Positions 1-8,603 of a stretch of DNA of 47,471 nt are shown one piece after another; within the stretch, counting starts at the first letter, position 1; every line of letters starts with the position of its first letter. The DNA is from CAMEON01 sp963643175 (GTDB lineage Bacteria > Bacillota > Clostridia > Oscillospirales > CAG-272). Under the pieces are notes generated by a model. It was not told the DNA's origin, did no database searches, and saw only the letters and a program-made list of their open reading frames with translations. The stretch is from NCBI GenBank assembly GCA_963643175.1, contig CAVIJF010000013.1, positions 1-47,471 on the forward strand. Reading direction: 5' to 3'. A program made the translations under genes and the position numbers.

Positions 1-37
1 CCTAAAAGTCGTCTAATATATACTCAAAGCATCTGCG

Positions 38-1786
38 TCAGCTGATGCCCAGTTTATCTAAAAACAGCCGGTCACGCTTGGTTATTGTAGTAGTCCATCT
101 CTTAGAGAGCAGTTTTGTTGATACCTTAACTTCCTCGACTGTATCAAACCATTGCAAGGTAAGATATATCGGCGTGTTATTTAGCCATGTCTTAAGCTTA
201 TCCTCGAGCGCAAGACTCTCTTTGAGGTCATGCGCCGGCTCTCCATTTGGTTTACCAAGTTTCTCCTTGATTTTTCGCAGCTGCTCACTGTAGAACTCAT
301 AATAGCACAGAGCAACAAACTGGATAAACATCCTTCCCCTTAGTCTGTCAGTGTTCCATACTCTCGTACGATAACCATCCGTTCTCTGCTTTCCCGATTC
401 AAAGAATGACTCAATAGTCTCCCTCCTGCGGTACTTCCTCAAGCAATCAAAGGCATTCTTCTCTTTGTTTGATACAAGAGCAAAGTATCCGTGAAATTCC
501 TTTTGTGCCTCTATTTCCTTCTCGTTGAACCCTACTGTTACCTTCGAGCCATAACGCTTAATGGTTATAAACCGCTTGACCTTAGCCTGCGCATCCTCAC
601 TTAATTCCTCTATCTGCTTACCCGACTCGAGCAATGCTCTGATCTCAAGCAACTTATTATCCAAGGCTGCATCCTCCTCAACCCTCTTGATGGGATTATA
701 GTACAGATGCAGATATATCCTTCTGCTGAATTTTTCTTCGCTTCCTACGGGAAGCTCCTTCTTTCTGCTGGCATATAATCGGTTTCGTGCGAACTCATGC
801 ATAAGCGTAACCGTTATTCCATGAGTATTAGTGTCAAACGGACACGCGCTGGATGTGGTTCTGAATTCACCTGCGTGTGCTTTAAGCTCTGCCTTGACCC
901 ACTTAATACTGCATTTGATTAAGGTTATGAAGTCATAATGGGCATGTAGCATATCCGCAAGGTTTTTCTCAGAGTAGAAGCCATTATCCGTAACAATCTC
1001 AGCATCACCTATACCAAGAACCGACAGCTGCTTAAGTGCATTCTCTATTGTTACTACATCCGGAAGATTTCCAGGAGCCTTGGTAAATGCGACCGGCTGT
1101 CTTGTCTCGACGGAATAAAGTGTGAGCAGCTTTACCGTGTCCAATCCATCGTGGGCTTTATTGAAACCATACCTTGCTTCTGGAAGGCCTGCCGAATATG
1201 TGGAGATAGTCGTTGAATCGTAAGCCAAAACAGGCTGCCCCTCAATTCCTGCAACACGGCTTGCAAAAAAGTTTTGCTGCAGCTGTTCATCTAATCCGAC
1301 TTTCTCTATAAGATCATGATATACATCTTCCGAGATGCCGTCCTCATAAGGCAGAGGATGGGTATACTGCCAGGTGGTTATGCCCGGAAAGGACTGTCCG
1401 TTAGAGGCAAGCAGATATCTTGCCAGGGAAATTATCTTCTGTGCGGTGCCAAGGTCCGTATTTCCATAGATTGCCTCGTCAATCCCTGACTCAGCTCCTA
1501 TATGCTCGATGATATCCATCATTCCGACTTTGTTTCTCACCGCTTTTTGTACGGGAGATGCTGTCTCTGAAAATGAAACTTTTTCTCCTTTACGACGCTT
1601 TGCCCTGGTCGGTACAGGTGTATCTTGTCCTTTTGGAATTTTTGACACTATCCTGCTTGACAGAACCCTGTTAAATTTTCTTACCGGATCATATATCGTT
1701 CTGCGCTCTATAACATAAGTATCTCCATTCTTTTGGCGCTGATGAATAATACGTGTTTTCTCCTCACCTGATGCTTTAGCCGGCAT
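38..1786 (-). CDS. IS4/IS1634-family DDE transposase
   Basis: Transposase of 582 residues that would catalyse cut-and-paste movement of the surrounding element. The three catalytic acidic residues can be placed: first Asp in LAYDSTTIS (about residue 190), second Asp in VTDNGFYSEKN (about 267), and Glu in YRRRETIESFFESGK (about 455), which is the Y-R-E-K signature of the IS4 superfamily. Length fits the long transposases of the IS1634 group. The ATG at 1786 has AAGGAG about 9 nt upstream. The reading frame is intact, so the element may still be active. Codon use is AT-rich compared with all neighbours. Confidence 0.9.
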   Translation of the reverse strand: MPAKASGEEKTRIIHQRQKNGDTYVIERRTIYDPVRKFNRVLSSRIVSKIPKGQDTPVPTRAKRRKGEKVSFSETASPVQKAVRNKVGMMDIIEHIGAESGIDEAIYGNTDLGTAQKIISLARYLLASNGQSFPGITTWQYTHPLPYEDGISEDVYHDLIEKVGLDEQLQQNFFASRVAGIEGQPVLAYDSTTISTYSAGLPEARYGFNKAHDGLDTVKLLTLYSVETRQPVAFTKAPGNLPDVVTIENALKQLSVLGIGDAEIVTDNGFYSEKNLADMLHAHYDFITLIKCSIKWVKAELKAHAGEFRTTSSACPFDTNTHGITVTLMHEFARNRLYASRKKELPVGSEEKFSRRIYLHLYYNPIKRVEEDAALDNKLLEIRALLESGKQIEELSEDAQAKVKRFITIKRYGSKVTVGFNEKEIEAQKEFHGYFALVSNKEKNAFDCLRKYRRRETIESFFESGKQRTDGYRTRVWNTDRLRGRMFIQFVALCYYEFYSEQLRKIKEKLGKPNGEPAHDLKESLALEDKLKTWLNNTPIYLTLQWFDTVEEVKVSTKLLSKRWTTTITKRDRLFLDKLGIS

Positions 1787-1802
1787 AACCTCGATCTCCT
1801 TA

Positions 1803-1846
1803 TTTGAGTATATATTTATTATAGCATATACTCAAAAGAAAATCAA
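1803..1846 (-). promoter_or_regulatory. Transposase promoter with overlapping inverted repeat
   Basis: On the minus strand TTGATT (1841-1846) and TATAAT (1818-1823) are separated by 17 bp. A 10-bp inverted repeat, TTGAGTATAT/ATATACTCAA, overlaps the spacer and the start region (about 1804-1836). The same TTTGAGTA word occurs in both IS ends (17-28 and 1912-1919), so it may be a transposase binding site that also gives autoregulation. Binding is inferred. Confidence 0.6.
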
Positions 1847-1952
1847 TACAAAATGGCTAAAAATAACGTTTTTATCAACTTTTTTCTTTGGATTTCAACC
1901 TTTCAAAATGTTTTGAGTACAAATTATCCAACTTTTAGGTTTGGAAAAGATT

Positions 1953-1973
1953 CTCCGGGGGACGTCCCCGGAG
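1953..1973 (-). terminator. rsmB intrinsic terminator
   Basis: Perfect 8-bp stem (ctccgggg/ccccggag) with a 5-nt loop, followed on the minus strand by AATCTTTT. It lies 18 nt after the rsmB stop. The IS right end begins just behind the T tract. Confidence 0.65.
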
Positions 1974-1991
1974 GCGGTGCGAAAGCGCGGC

Positions 1992-3500
1992 TCAGTCCCG
2001 CCGCCGCATCCGCGCGATAAAGAAGCCGTCCGTGCCATGCACATCCGGTGTCAGCGTGACGGCGCCGCCCGCCGATACGATGTCCGGGCAGGCGGGGTCG
2101 CAGGACGGGAACGTGAAGTCCAGCGGCTCAAACTCCGGATGCCTTGCGAGGAACGCCGCCGTCACCGCCCCGTTTTCGGCGGGGAGCAGTGTGCAGGTCG
2201 AGTAGACCAGCAGACCGCCCGGCTTTACATACCCGGCGGACGCTTCCAGTATGTCCGCCTGAATGCCGGGCAGGCGGGCGGATTCGGTCATGTCCTTGTA
2301 CCGGATTTCCGGCTTTTTCGCCATCACGCCCAGCCCGGAGCAGGGAACATCGCACAGCACGCGGTCGGCTGTCCCCGTGAGGGCAGAGTCGGGACAGCGG
2401 GCATCGCGGCGGTCGGCGGTCAGACAGTGCAGTCCCAGCCGCGCGGCGCCGGAGCGCACCAGCGACAGCTTGGACTCGTGAAGGTCAAAGGACAGCACGC
2501 GCCCCCGGTCGCCCATGTCCAGCGCCGCTCCGAAGGATTTGGAGCCGGGGCAGGCGCAGACGTCCAGCACGGTCTGCCCGGGATGCGCGTCCAGTGCCCG
2601 GACGCACAGCTGGGACGCCTCGTCCTGCACGAAAAAATCGCCCGTCCCGAAGCCGGGCAGGGCGGTCGGATTTCCGCCCGCGCCGCTCTCGCACACAAGC
2701 AGGGCGTTGCCGCCGTAGCGTCCCGCCCGGACGTGCACGCCCGCCGCCTCCAACCGGGCGGTCAGGGCGGCGGCGTCCGTCCGCAGGGGGTTGACCCGAA
2801 GGGAAAGCGGCGGGCGACTGCCGAACGCCGCCATGACCGATTCCGCCCGCGCCGCGCCCAGCGCCGCCGTCAGGGTGTCGCACATCGGGAGCGGCATTCC
2901 GAAAGCAATCGACACCGCCCGCCGGCGGTCGCCCGCCAGCACCGGGAAGCGCTGCTGCCAGTCCTCCGGGGTGCACAGGCCGTTTTCCCGCCCGCGGGGT
3001 TCACGGCGAACGCCGTGTTCGCTGTCTCCGTTCAGCCGCTGCTCCATGCGGAGGTAGCCCCGCAGCACCGCGTTGACGTACCCCGCGGCGCGGCGCGGCA
3101 CCAGCGAAACCGTCTCGCCGATGGCGGCGTAGTCCGGCACGCGATCCATATAGATAAGCTGATACAGCCCCAGCCGCAGTGCGAGAAGCACCGGCTGTTC
3201 CAGTGCCTCCGGCGGGCGGTCGGAGAGCTGCTCCACAAGGAAATCCAGCGTGGTCTGACGCTCCAGAACGCCGAAGACCAGCGCCGTGTACAGTCCCCGG
3301 TCGGCGCCTTCCAACGCACTGTGCCGCAGTACCGCGTCCACCGAAAGGCTGCCGTACCGCCCGCCCGCAATGCCGGACAGAGAGTCCATCGCCAGCTTCC
3401 TCGGGGATGCACCGCCCTGCGGTTTTTTGCCGGCGTGCGCCGGCTTTTTGGGCTGTGCGCCGCCCGTCTGTCCGCCCCTGCCCGTCCTGTTTTCTGCCAT
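1992..3500 (-). CDS. 16S rRNA (cytosine-967 C5)-methyltransferase RsmB
   Basis: Methylates C967 of 16S rRNA with S-adenosylmethionine. The 502-residue protein has a basic Gly/Lys-rich N-terminus (1-36), a NusB-like RNA-binding domain (about 37-160) and a class I methyltransferase domain. SAM motif I is seen in VLDVCACPGSKS; the two conserved cysteines are in DVPCSGLGV and in YSTCTLLPAEN. Length is slightly above the usual 430-450, mainly from the N-terminal tail. It starts 15 nt after the zinc peptidase stop without a strong ribosome site, so translational coupling is likely; an internal start is possible. In many Clostridia this gene is followed by rlmN and the PASTA kinase pair; here an IS and the window edge follow. 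Confidence 0.93.
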   Translation of the reverse strand: MAENRTGRGGQTGGAQPKKPAHAGKKPQGGASPRKLAMDSLSGIAGGRYGSLSVDAVLRHSALEGADRGLYTALVFGVLERQTTLDFLVEQLSDRPPEALEQPVLLALRLGLYQLIYMDRVPDYAAIGETVSLVPRRAAGYVNAVLRGYLRMEQRLNGDSEHGVRREPRGRENGLCTPEDWQQRFPVLAGDRRRAVSIAFGMPLPMCDTLTAALGAARAESVMAAFGSRPPLSLRVNPLRTDAAALTARLEAAGVHVRAGRYGGNALLVCESGAGGNPTALPGFGTGDFFVQDEASQLCVRALDAHPGQTVLDVCACPGSKSFGAALDMGDRGRVLSFDLHESKLSLVRSGAARLGLHCLTADRRDARCPDSALTGTADRVLCDVPCSGLGVMAKKPEIRYKDMTESARLPGIQADILEASAGYVKPGGLLVYSTCTLLPAENGAVTAAFLARHPEFEPLDFTFPSCDPACPDIVSAGGAVTLTPDVHGTDGFFIARMRRRD

Positions 3501-3514
3501 AGCCGGAACCCGGG

Positions 3515-4246
3515 TCAGTTGCGGCGGCTGCGGGAGCCGCCGAATATCAGCAGCAGGCGCAGGAGCGACGCCAACGAGGAGGCAAGCGCCGCGACATAGG
3601 TCAGCGCCGCCGCCCGCAGGGTGCTGCGCGCCCCGACCAGCTCATCGCCGTCCAGAATACCGTGGCTTTCCAGCGTTTTCAGGGCGCGGGCGGAGGCGTT
3701 GAACTCGGTCGGCAGCGTCACCAGCTGGAACAGCGTCGAGAGCGAGAACAGCAGGATGCCCAGCATCATGAACACATCGCCGAGCATACTCCCGTGCATC
3801 GAAAGCTGCGCGAACAGAAGCCCCAGGATGAAAATCGGCATGGACAGCATGGAGCCGATGCGCGTTGCGGGGATGATGGCACCCCGGATACGCAGGGGCA
3901 CATAGTCCTCCGCGTGCTGGCAGGCGTGTCCCACCTCGTGCGCCGCGACACCGATTGCCGCCACCGACGTGGAGTCGTACACGCTGTCCGACAGCCGCAC
4001 GACCTGCTCGCGCGGGTCGTAGTGGTCGGTCAGCCGTCCCGACACGCGCTGAATCTGCACGTAGTTCAGCCCGTTCGCGTCCAGAATGCGGCGCGCAACG
4101 GTGGCGGCGGTCAGTCCGCGCCGGTTGCCCACCTGCTTATACCGGCTGAACGTCAGCTGTACGTTGATCTGTGCCCAGAAGGCAAAGATCATGGCGGGAA
4201 TCAGGACGACGACCGTCCAGTCACCCCAGAAAAATCCGAATAGCAT
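3515..4246 (-). CDS. Membrane zinc metallopeptidase, YugP family
   Basis: Integral membrane metallopeptidase of 243 residues. A hydrophobic N-terminal segment (about 9-28), the zinc-binding motif HEVGH at 103-107, and two to three further membrane spans (about 125-145, 155-178 and 205-222) match the YugP family; substrates are not established. AAGGAGGTG lies about 6 nt before the ATG at 4246. It sits between fmt and rsmB, the order conserved in many Firmicutes, which suggests co-transcription with translation-related genes rather than a proven shared function. Confidence 0.88.
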   Translation of the reverse strand: MLFGFFWGDWTVVVLIPAMIFAFWAQINVQLTFSRYKQVGNRRGLTAATVARRILDANGLNYVQIQRVSGRLTDHYDPREQVVRLSDSVYDSTSVAAIGVAAHEVGHACQHAEDYVPLRIRGAIIPATRIGSMLSMPIFILGLLFAQLSMHGSMLGDVFMMLGILLFSLSTLFQLVTLPTEFNASARALKTLESHGILDGDELVGARSTLRAAALTYVAALASSLASLLRLLLIFGGSRSRRN

Positions 4247-4277
4247 GAGCGCACCTCCTTATATGCGGTGTATTTTC

Positions 4278-5222
4278 TTACTCCAGCTTATCCCCGACCG
4301 ACAGGCGCCGTCCGCGGATGTAGTCGGCGGCGGACATGGGTGCCTTGCCCTCGGGAATCACGCGGGTCAGGAGCAGGGAGCCGCCGCCGCAGGCGACTTC
4401 AATGCCGCCCTCCGGCGATGTATCCAGCGACAGCACTGTGCCGGGCGCCCCGCAATCGCCCGACAGGCGGGCGCGGCGGGCGGCGGCTACCTTGAGCAGC
4501 TTCCCGTCCGGCGTGTGCGTAAAGGACAGCGGGACGGGGGACAGTCCCCGCACGCGGTCAAAAACCGCTTTGACCGGCATGGAAAAATCCAGCAGGCAGT
4601 CGGCTTTTTCGATTTTGGGTGCATAGGTGGCGCGGCTTTCGTCCTGCGGGGTGCGCACGAGCGTGCCCGCCCGCAGGGCGGCGACGGTTTCCAGCAGCAG
4701 CTTGGCGCCCGCCTCCGCCATTCTGTCATGCACCGACTCAAAGTTATCCTCCTCCCGGATGGGCACCTCCGCCCGCAGGAGCATATCGCCGGTGTCCATG
4801 CCCTCCGCCATATACATGGTGGTGACGCCGGTCACGTCCAGCCCGTCTATGATTGCCCTCTGCATGGGTGCGGCGCCGCGCAGGGCGGGGAGCAGGGATC
4901 CGTGGACATTGATACAGCCGCAGGGCGGTGCCTCCAGAATGGAGAGCGGCAGTATTTTTCCATATGCGACAACGACGATAAGGTCCGGTGCCAGTTCCTC
5001 GACTGTCCGGTCAAAGCTGCCGTCCCGCAGGCGGGCGGGCTGAAAGACCGGCAGTCCCTGTGCGGCGGCGTAGACTTTGACGGGCGGCGGGGTCAGGACA
5101 TAGCCGCGTCCGCGCGGTTTATCGGGCTGTGTGACGACGCCGACGATCTGCTCGCCGGATTCGTACAGGGCACGCAGGGACGGCACGGCGAAATCCGGGG
5201 TTCCCATGAATAGAATTTTCAT
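4278..5222 (-). CDS. Methionyl-tRNA formyltransferase
   Basis: Formylates initiator Met-tRNA with 10-formyltetrahydrofolate. The start at 5222 gives the family-typical N-terminus MKILFMGTPDFAVP and has TAGGAAC upstream; an in-frame extension to 5309 would add 29 residues encoded by repeat DNA and is not supported. The formyltransferase core carries the Asn and His of INVHGSLLP, the loop RGAAPMQRA and the catalytic Asp in MDTGDML. The C-terminal tRNA-binding domain runs from about residue 205. Length (314) is normal. def lies upstream but is separated by about 415 bp of intergenic repeats instead of the usual few bases. Confidence 0.95.
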   Translation of the reverse strand: MKILFMGTPDFAVPSLRALYESGEQIVGVVTQPDKPRGRGYVLTPPPVKVYAAAQGLPVFQPARLRDGSFDRTVEELAPDLIVVVAYGKILPLSILEAPPCGCINVHGSLLPALRGAAPMQRAIIDGLDVTGVTTMYMAEGMDTGDMLLRAEVPIREEDNFESVHDRMAEAGAKLLLETVAALRAGTLVRTPQDESRATYAPKIEKADCLLDFSMPVKAVFDRVRGLSPVPLSFTHTPDGKLLKVAAARRARLSGDCGAPGTVLSLDTSPEGGIEVACGGGSLLLTRVIPEGKAPMSAADYIRGRRLSVGDKLE

Positions 5223-5289
5223 TGTCACAGTTCCTACCTTGTTTTTGGGAGATTTGGTATTTGGGGATTCGGTGCCGGAGATTCCGGCT

Positions 5290-5480
5290 TTTCCGTGTTC
5301 CGGAGGCATTCCGGTACCGGAAGGGGGGTGCCCCGGGGCTATCCGGGGTTACCCTGCTTTGGCATAGGCTTCTGCCCCCCATCCCCCCGACCCGCGCTCG
5401 AAGAGCGCTCTTCCCACTCCGGGGAAGGGGGAGTTCAGGTTTATTTTGCCGGGGGCTTCGCCCCCCGGCACCCCCACGTC
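5290..5480 (-). repeat. Intergenic repeat mosaic, modules A+B (copy 1)
   Basis: The 415-bp gap 5223-5637 between fmt and def holds no gene. Module B (5374-5433) carries the block ccccatccccccgaccc, a GC palindrome gagcgctc and an arm ggggaaggggga. Module A (5448-5469) is the hairpin GCCGGGGGC-ttc-GCCCCCCGGC followed by the shared acccccacgtccgcgccgg. Read on the minus strand the order is C-A-B, in the transcription direction of def and fmt. ORFs drawn through it are composition artefacts. Confidence 0.75.
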
Positions 5481-5582
5481 CGCGCCGGGAGCGACACGGC
5501 GTTCCGGGTGGTTGGCGATACCGAAAAAAGGCAGGGCAGTGCGGCAACGAAGGGGGGGGAGTTCCCCACCACCAATACAGAA

Positions 5583-5633
5583 TTCGGAAAAGTTCTTGGG
5601 GGTTTGGGGGCTTCTTTCAAGAAGCCCCCAACG
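5583..5633 (-). repeat. Module C 3'-end hairpin, def copy
   Basis: 51-bp element beginning 4 nt after the def stop. On the minus strand: stem TTGGGGGCTTCT / AGAAGCCCCCAA with a TGAA loop, then ACCCCCAAGAACTTTT. It differs from the copies at 30040 and 40836 only by one base near the end (CCGAA for CTGAA). It probably ends or stabilises the upstream transcript; the T run is about 14 nt beyond the stem, so it is not a textbook terminator. Confidence 0.8.
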
Positions 5634-5637
5634 CTCC

Positions 5638-6087
5638 TTACTCCTCCATCTCGGCAATGTCAATAAAGAGCTTGCCGTCAAGATGGTCAAGTTCGTGACA
5701 GAAGGCGCGGGCAAGAAGGTCGTGCCCGGTGTAGGTGACGGTTTCACCCGCACGGTTGAGACACTGGACAGTCACATGGCGGGGACGGTGCGTGATACCC
5801 CAGCGACCGGGAATGGACAGACAGCCTTCCTCGGCTTCCTGCTCGCCGCTGGAGGCGATGATTTTCGGGTTAATCAGCTCGTAAACCTCGCCCGGCTCCA
5901 CCTCTACAACCACAACGCGCCGCAGAATACCGACCTGCGGAGCGGCAAGCCCGCAGCCGTTGGCGTCACGCATGGTTTCCAGCATATCGTCTAAAAGGCA
6001 CAGCGTGCGGGGCGTAATCTCGGTTACGGGACGGCACACCTTGCGCAGCACTTCATCGCCTAACTTGCGGATTTTCAGCTTTGCCAT
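5638..6087 (-). CDS. Peptide deformylase
   Basis: Removes the N-formyl group from nascent proteins with a metal-bound water. The three family motifs are intact: GCGLAAPQ at 44-51, EGCLS at 87-91 with the metal ligand Cys89, and HELDH at 131-135 with both His ligands and catalytic Glu. 149 residues is the usual length of the short, type I-like form. AAAGGAG precedes the ATG by about 10 nt. The gene starts 23 nt after the DUF4340 stop, so it can be read from the exporter operon upstream, and is followed within 4 nt by module C. Confidence 0.95.
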   Translation of the reverse strand: MAKLKIRKLGDEVLRKVCRPVTEITPRTLCLLDDMLETMRDANGCGLAAPQVGILRRVVVVEVEPGEVYELINPKIIASSGEQEAEEGCLSIPGRWGITHRPRHVTVQCLNRAGETVTYTGHDLLARAFCHELDHLDGKLFIDIAEMEE

Positions 6088-6110
6088 GATGGAATCTCCT
6101 TTGTCAGAAG

Positions 6111-8540
6111 TCAGTTTTTGGAGTCGGGATATACCTGGATGCGGTCGTACAGCCGCGTGACGTCGGTCGCCAGCTTGTCGCAGAAGGAGCGGAGCACGCA
6201 GAACAGACCCTGCCCGTTCTCCGGGGAGGACGGGGAGTCCGGCGTCGCCAGCGTCTCCACCGTCATGTAGCAGCGGCGCTCGGATACCCGGTAGAACCGG
6301 TATACGAGATTCGCCTTCTGCGCGTCGGTCTGTTCGTCATCCAGAATGAACGTAATCTTCAGGTAGCAGTCGCTGTCGTCGGTGGAGCGCAGAGCCTCCA
6401 TCTCCGCCGCGGTTAGGTCAGCCTCGTCTTCAATGGACGCCGTGAGCAGGGACTGCACAAAGCGCCGGAAATTGTCCGTGCCGGTCATCATTTCCGCCGT
6501 ACCGGTCACGCGGATCAGCTCCATTTCGTATGCCATGGACTGTCCGTTGATATACGCCACCAGGTTGCCCGATGCCGTGCCGCCGGACTGATCCGTTGCC
6601 GAATTGTCCAGCGTGAACAGTACGTCGCCGTCCGCCGTCCGGTACTTGCTGTCCAGCGCCCGGATAGCGGTGCCGTCCAGCCGGATTTCCTTGATGTGCG
6701 CAATGTTGTACTGGAAATACTCGCGGTCGTACCAGTCGATGTCCTTCCACGAAAGGAACTGCACCATGCTCTCGTCAATTTCCACGATCATGTCGTAGTC
6801 CTCGGCGTAGGCGTAGTACTTGCCCTCCGCCGTTTTCGCGCTGAAGATGGCATGGTTGCTGTGCTCGAATTCGTCCGCGTCAATATAGGTGAAGGAGATG
6901 TCGAAGGCAGGCTCGGTCAGCCCGTATGCCTCCAGCTGCTCATCGGTCGGACCCAGCACCTTCACGGCGTCAAAGGTCATGGAGTACAGGCTTTGCAGCA
7001 TCGAACTGATGTTATTGGCGTTGGGGCGGTACCCCGCCATGTACGACGTCGCCATCCGGTAGGGATAGGACGAGTACAGGCTATTCTCGCGCTTTTCCAG
7101 ATCCACGTAGGAGAACGCCGTGACCTTGCGGGAGCTTGCCTCCATCGCACGCTCGTACAGGCTCGCGAACGCCTTCTCCTCCAGCTTTTCAAGCTCGTCC
7201 GCCGCCGCGCTTAGGGCTTCCTGCTGGGCGTCGGTCAGACTGCTCAGGTCGTCCAGATTTATCTCGTCCAGAATTCCCGCCAGCTCCGCCGCCATGTACA
7301 CGGCAAGCCGATCATAGTGTATGTCGGTGCGCAGGACGAAATTCCGCACGTTGAAGTAGGTGTTGAGCGTCATGGGGTACACGATGCGCCCCGTGACCAG
7401 CGACTCGATGGGCTGTAATGCCACCTCCAGGTTGGTGGAGGACAGAATATATATCGTGTCCCGTCCCTCGTAGCGCGCGTAGTAGCCCGCGCCGGAAACG
7501 GTCGCGTCGCCTATCGTCATGGTGTAGCTGTCCACGCCCGTCCGGGCATCCGGCTGGAGCGTTTTGACGGTGTACCAGGTGGGCGTGTACGCATACGTCA
7601 CCTGCTGTCCGTTCTCGTCCGTCACCGGGTTGCCGTCCTCGTCCTGCTTCACCCGCATTTCCTTTGCCAGACCGTACTCGGCATAGTTGATGCTGCCGTC
7701 CTCCAGCCGCTCCGGATTCTCCAGCCGCTGCATGGAAATGGTGTAGCCGCACCCGCTGGAAAGCTGTGCGAACAGCTCGTCCGACAGAACGGTGCCCTCA
7801 TGTCCCCGGATGACAAAGCGGTTGCTGTCCGACCCCTCCGGGCGGTACAGATCCAGTACGCCCTGCTGGTTGTGCACCTCAATGCTGCTGATGACCCGCG
7901 TGTAGTCGGTGGTGGAGGACTTGTCGTAGGTCAGCTGCTTGAACGCCAGCACGCGCTGTGAATTGCCTACCACTTCGGTGCCTTCCACGTCCACCACTGC
8001 GTAAATCTCGTACTCGCCGGAGTCCTTGTCCACCTCCAGCTGTGTGCCGAAGGCGGTCAGATAGTAGCCCTCGTCGTTGACGTCGCAGACGGTGCCGTCC
8101 TTGCGGTACAGCCCGTATACGCCGCCCTTCTTGCGGATGGTGTATACCGTCCCGTCTGTGTCCTCATAGCGGTATATCTGTACGATATAGTCGGTCAGGA
8201 TAAACCCGCCTATCAGGACGGCTACCGCCGCGACCAGCGCGATGATTGCCCGCGTCTGCGTCAGGAGCGAGGATTTCTTCGCCTTGGCACTCTTTTTCCA
8301 GTGGGCATACAGCACAAGCTCCGCCGGGGTATCCGCCCCGATGACAGTCGAGGAACCGATATGCTGTCCGCCCGCCGCGCCGTCCGGCACGGTATACCAG
8401 CCGAGGAAGGTGTATCCCCGGCGCGTGGGCTGTGGCAGAGCGCCTGCCCGGTCGCCGCACAGGGCGGTCACGGCGCGAAGCCCCACCGTCCCGCGCTTGC
8501 CGGGATCGAATACGAGCCGCACTTCCTTTGCGTCATTCAT
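6111..8540 (-). CDS. DUF4340-type membrane protein with N-terminal InlB-like repeat
   Basis: Large protein of 809 residues of unknown function. Residues 6-83 look like an InlB/Listeria-Bacteroides repeat, with the typical LPQPTRRGYTFLGWYT and a terminal LYAHW. A Lys-rich stretch (KKSAKAKKSS) precedes one membrane segment at about 98-121; the remaining ~690 residues would lie outside the membrane. The outer part resembles DUF4340 proteins found with GldG-type ABC clusters; this family call is by eye. By the positive-inside rule the InlB-like repeat would be cytoplasmic, unlike the usual surface-exposed repeats. The start at 8540 has AGGAGAAAGGA upstream. It is the last of five exporter-like genes before def. 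Confidence 0.65.
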   Translation of the reverse strand: MNDAKEVRLVFDPGKRGTVGLRAVTALCGDRAGALPQPTRRGYTFLGWYTVPDGAAGGQHIGSSTVIGADTPAELVLYAHWKKSAKAKKSSLLTQTRAIIALVAAVAVLIGGFILTDYIVQIYRYEDTDGTVYTIRKKGGVYGLYRKDGTVCDVNDEGYYLTAFGTQLEVDKDSGEYEIYAVVDVEGTEVVGNSQRVLAFKQLTYDKSSTTDYTRVISSIEVHNQQGVLDLYRPEGSDSNRFVIRGHEGTVLSDELFAQLSSGCGYTISMQRLENPERLEDGSINYAEYGLAKEMRVKQDEDGNPVTDENGQQVTYAYTPTWYTVKTLQPDARTGVDSYTMTIGDATVSGAGYYARYEGRDTIYILSSTNLEVALQPIESLVTGRIVYPMTLNTYFNVRNFVLRTDIHYDRLAVYMAAELAGILDEINLDDLSSLTDAQQEALSAAADELEKLEEKAFASLYERAMEASSRKVTAFSYVDLEKRENSLYSSYPYRMATSYMAGYRPNANNISSMLQSLYSMTFDAVKVLGPTDEQLEAYGLTEPAFDISFTYIDADEFEHSNHAIFSAKTAEGKYYAYAEDYDMIVEIDESMVQFLSWKDIDWYDREYFQYNIAHIKEIRLDGTAIRALDSKYRTADGDVLFTLDNSATDQSGGTASGNLVAYINGQSMAYEMELIRVTGTAEMMTGTDNFRRFVQSLLTASIEDEADLTAAEMEALRSTDDSDCYLKITFILDDEQTDAQKANLVYRFYRVSERRCYMTVETLATPDSPSSPENGQGLFCVLRSFCDKLATDVTRLYDRIQVYPDSKN

Positions 8541-8603
8541 GAATGGTGTTTCCTTTCTCCTGTATCACGTGTATCACGTTCCCGGTTTGTCCCTGACGCT
8601 GTC

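Larger units (their letters stand above)
1..1939 (-). mobile_element. IS4/IS1634-type insertion sequence
   Basis: Single-gene insertion sequence with the transposase on the minus strand. Imperfect terminal inverted repeats of about 34 bp are visible: the left end begins cctaaaagt at base 1 and the right end finishes acttttagg at 1939; about 27 of 34 positions match. Base composition is clearly more AT-rich than the flanking genes, so it is a recent arrival. The left end coincides with the first base of the window, so the left flank and any target-site duplication cannot be checked; contig breaks are common at such repeats. The right end lies about 14 bp beyond the rsmB terminator hairpin, so no gene in view is broken. 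Confidence 0.85.

Noticed and set aside
1941..3599. Long plus-strand ORF opposite rsmB
   Set aside because: It is a shadow of rsmB in a high-GC frame; no domains, no ribosome site, Arg/Gly-rich translation.
5349..5753. Small ORFs with peptides such as SPRPALAERSSHSGEG in several gaps
   Set aside because: The same peptide appears in many gaps because module B is repeated DNA; the ORFs have no ribosome sites and are not conserved as genes.
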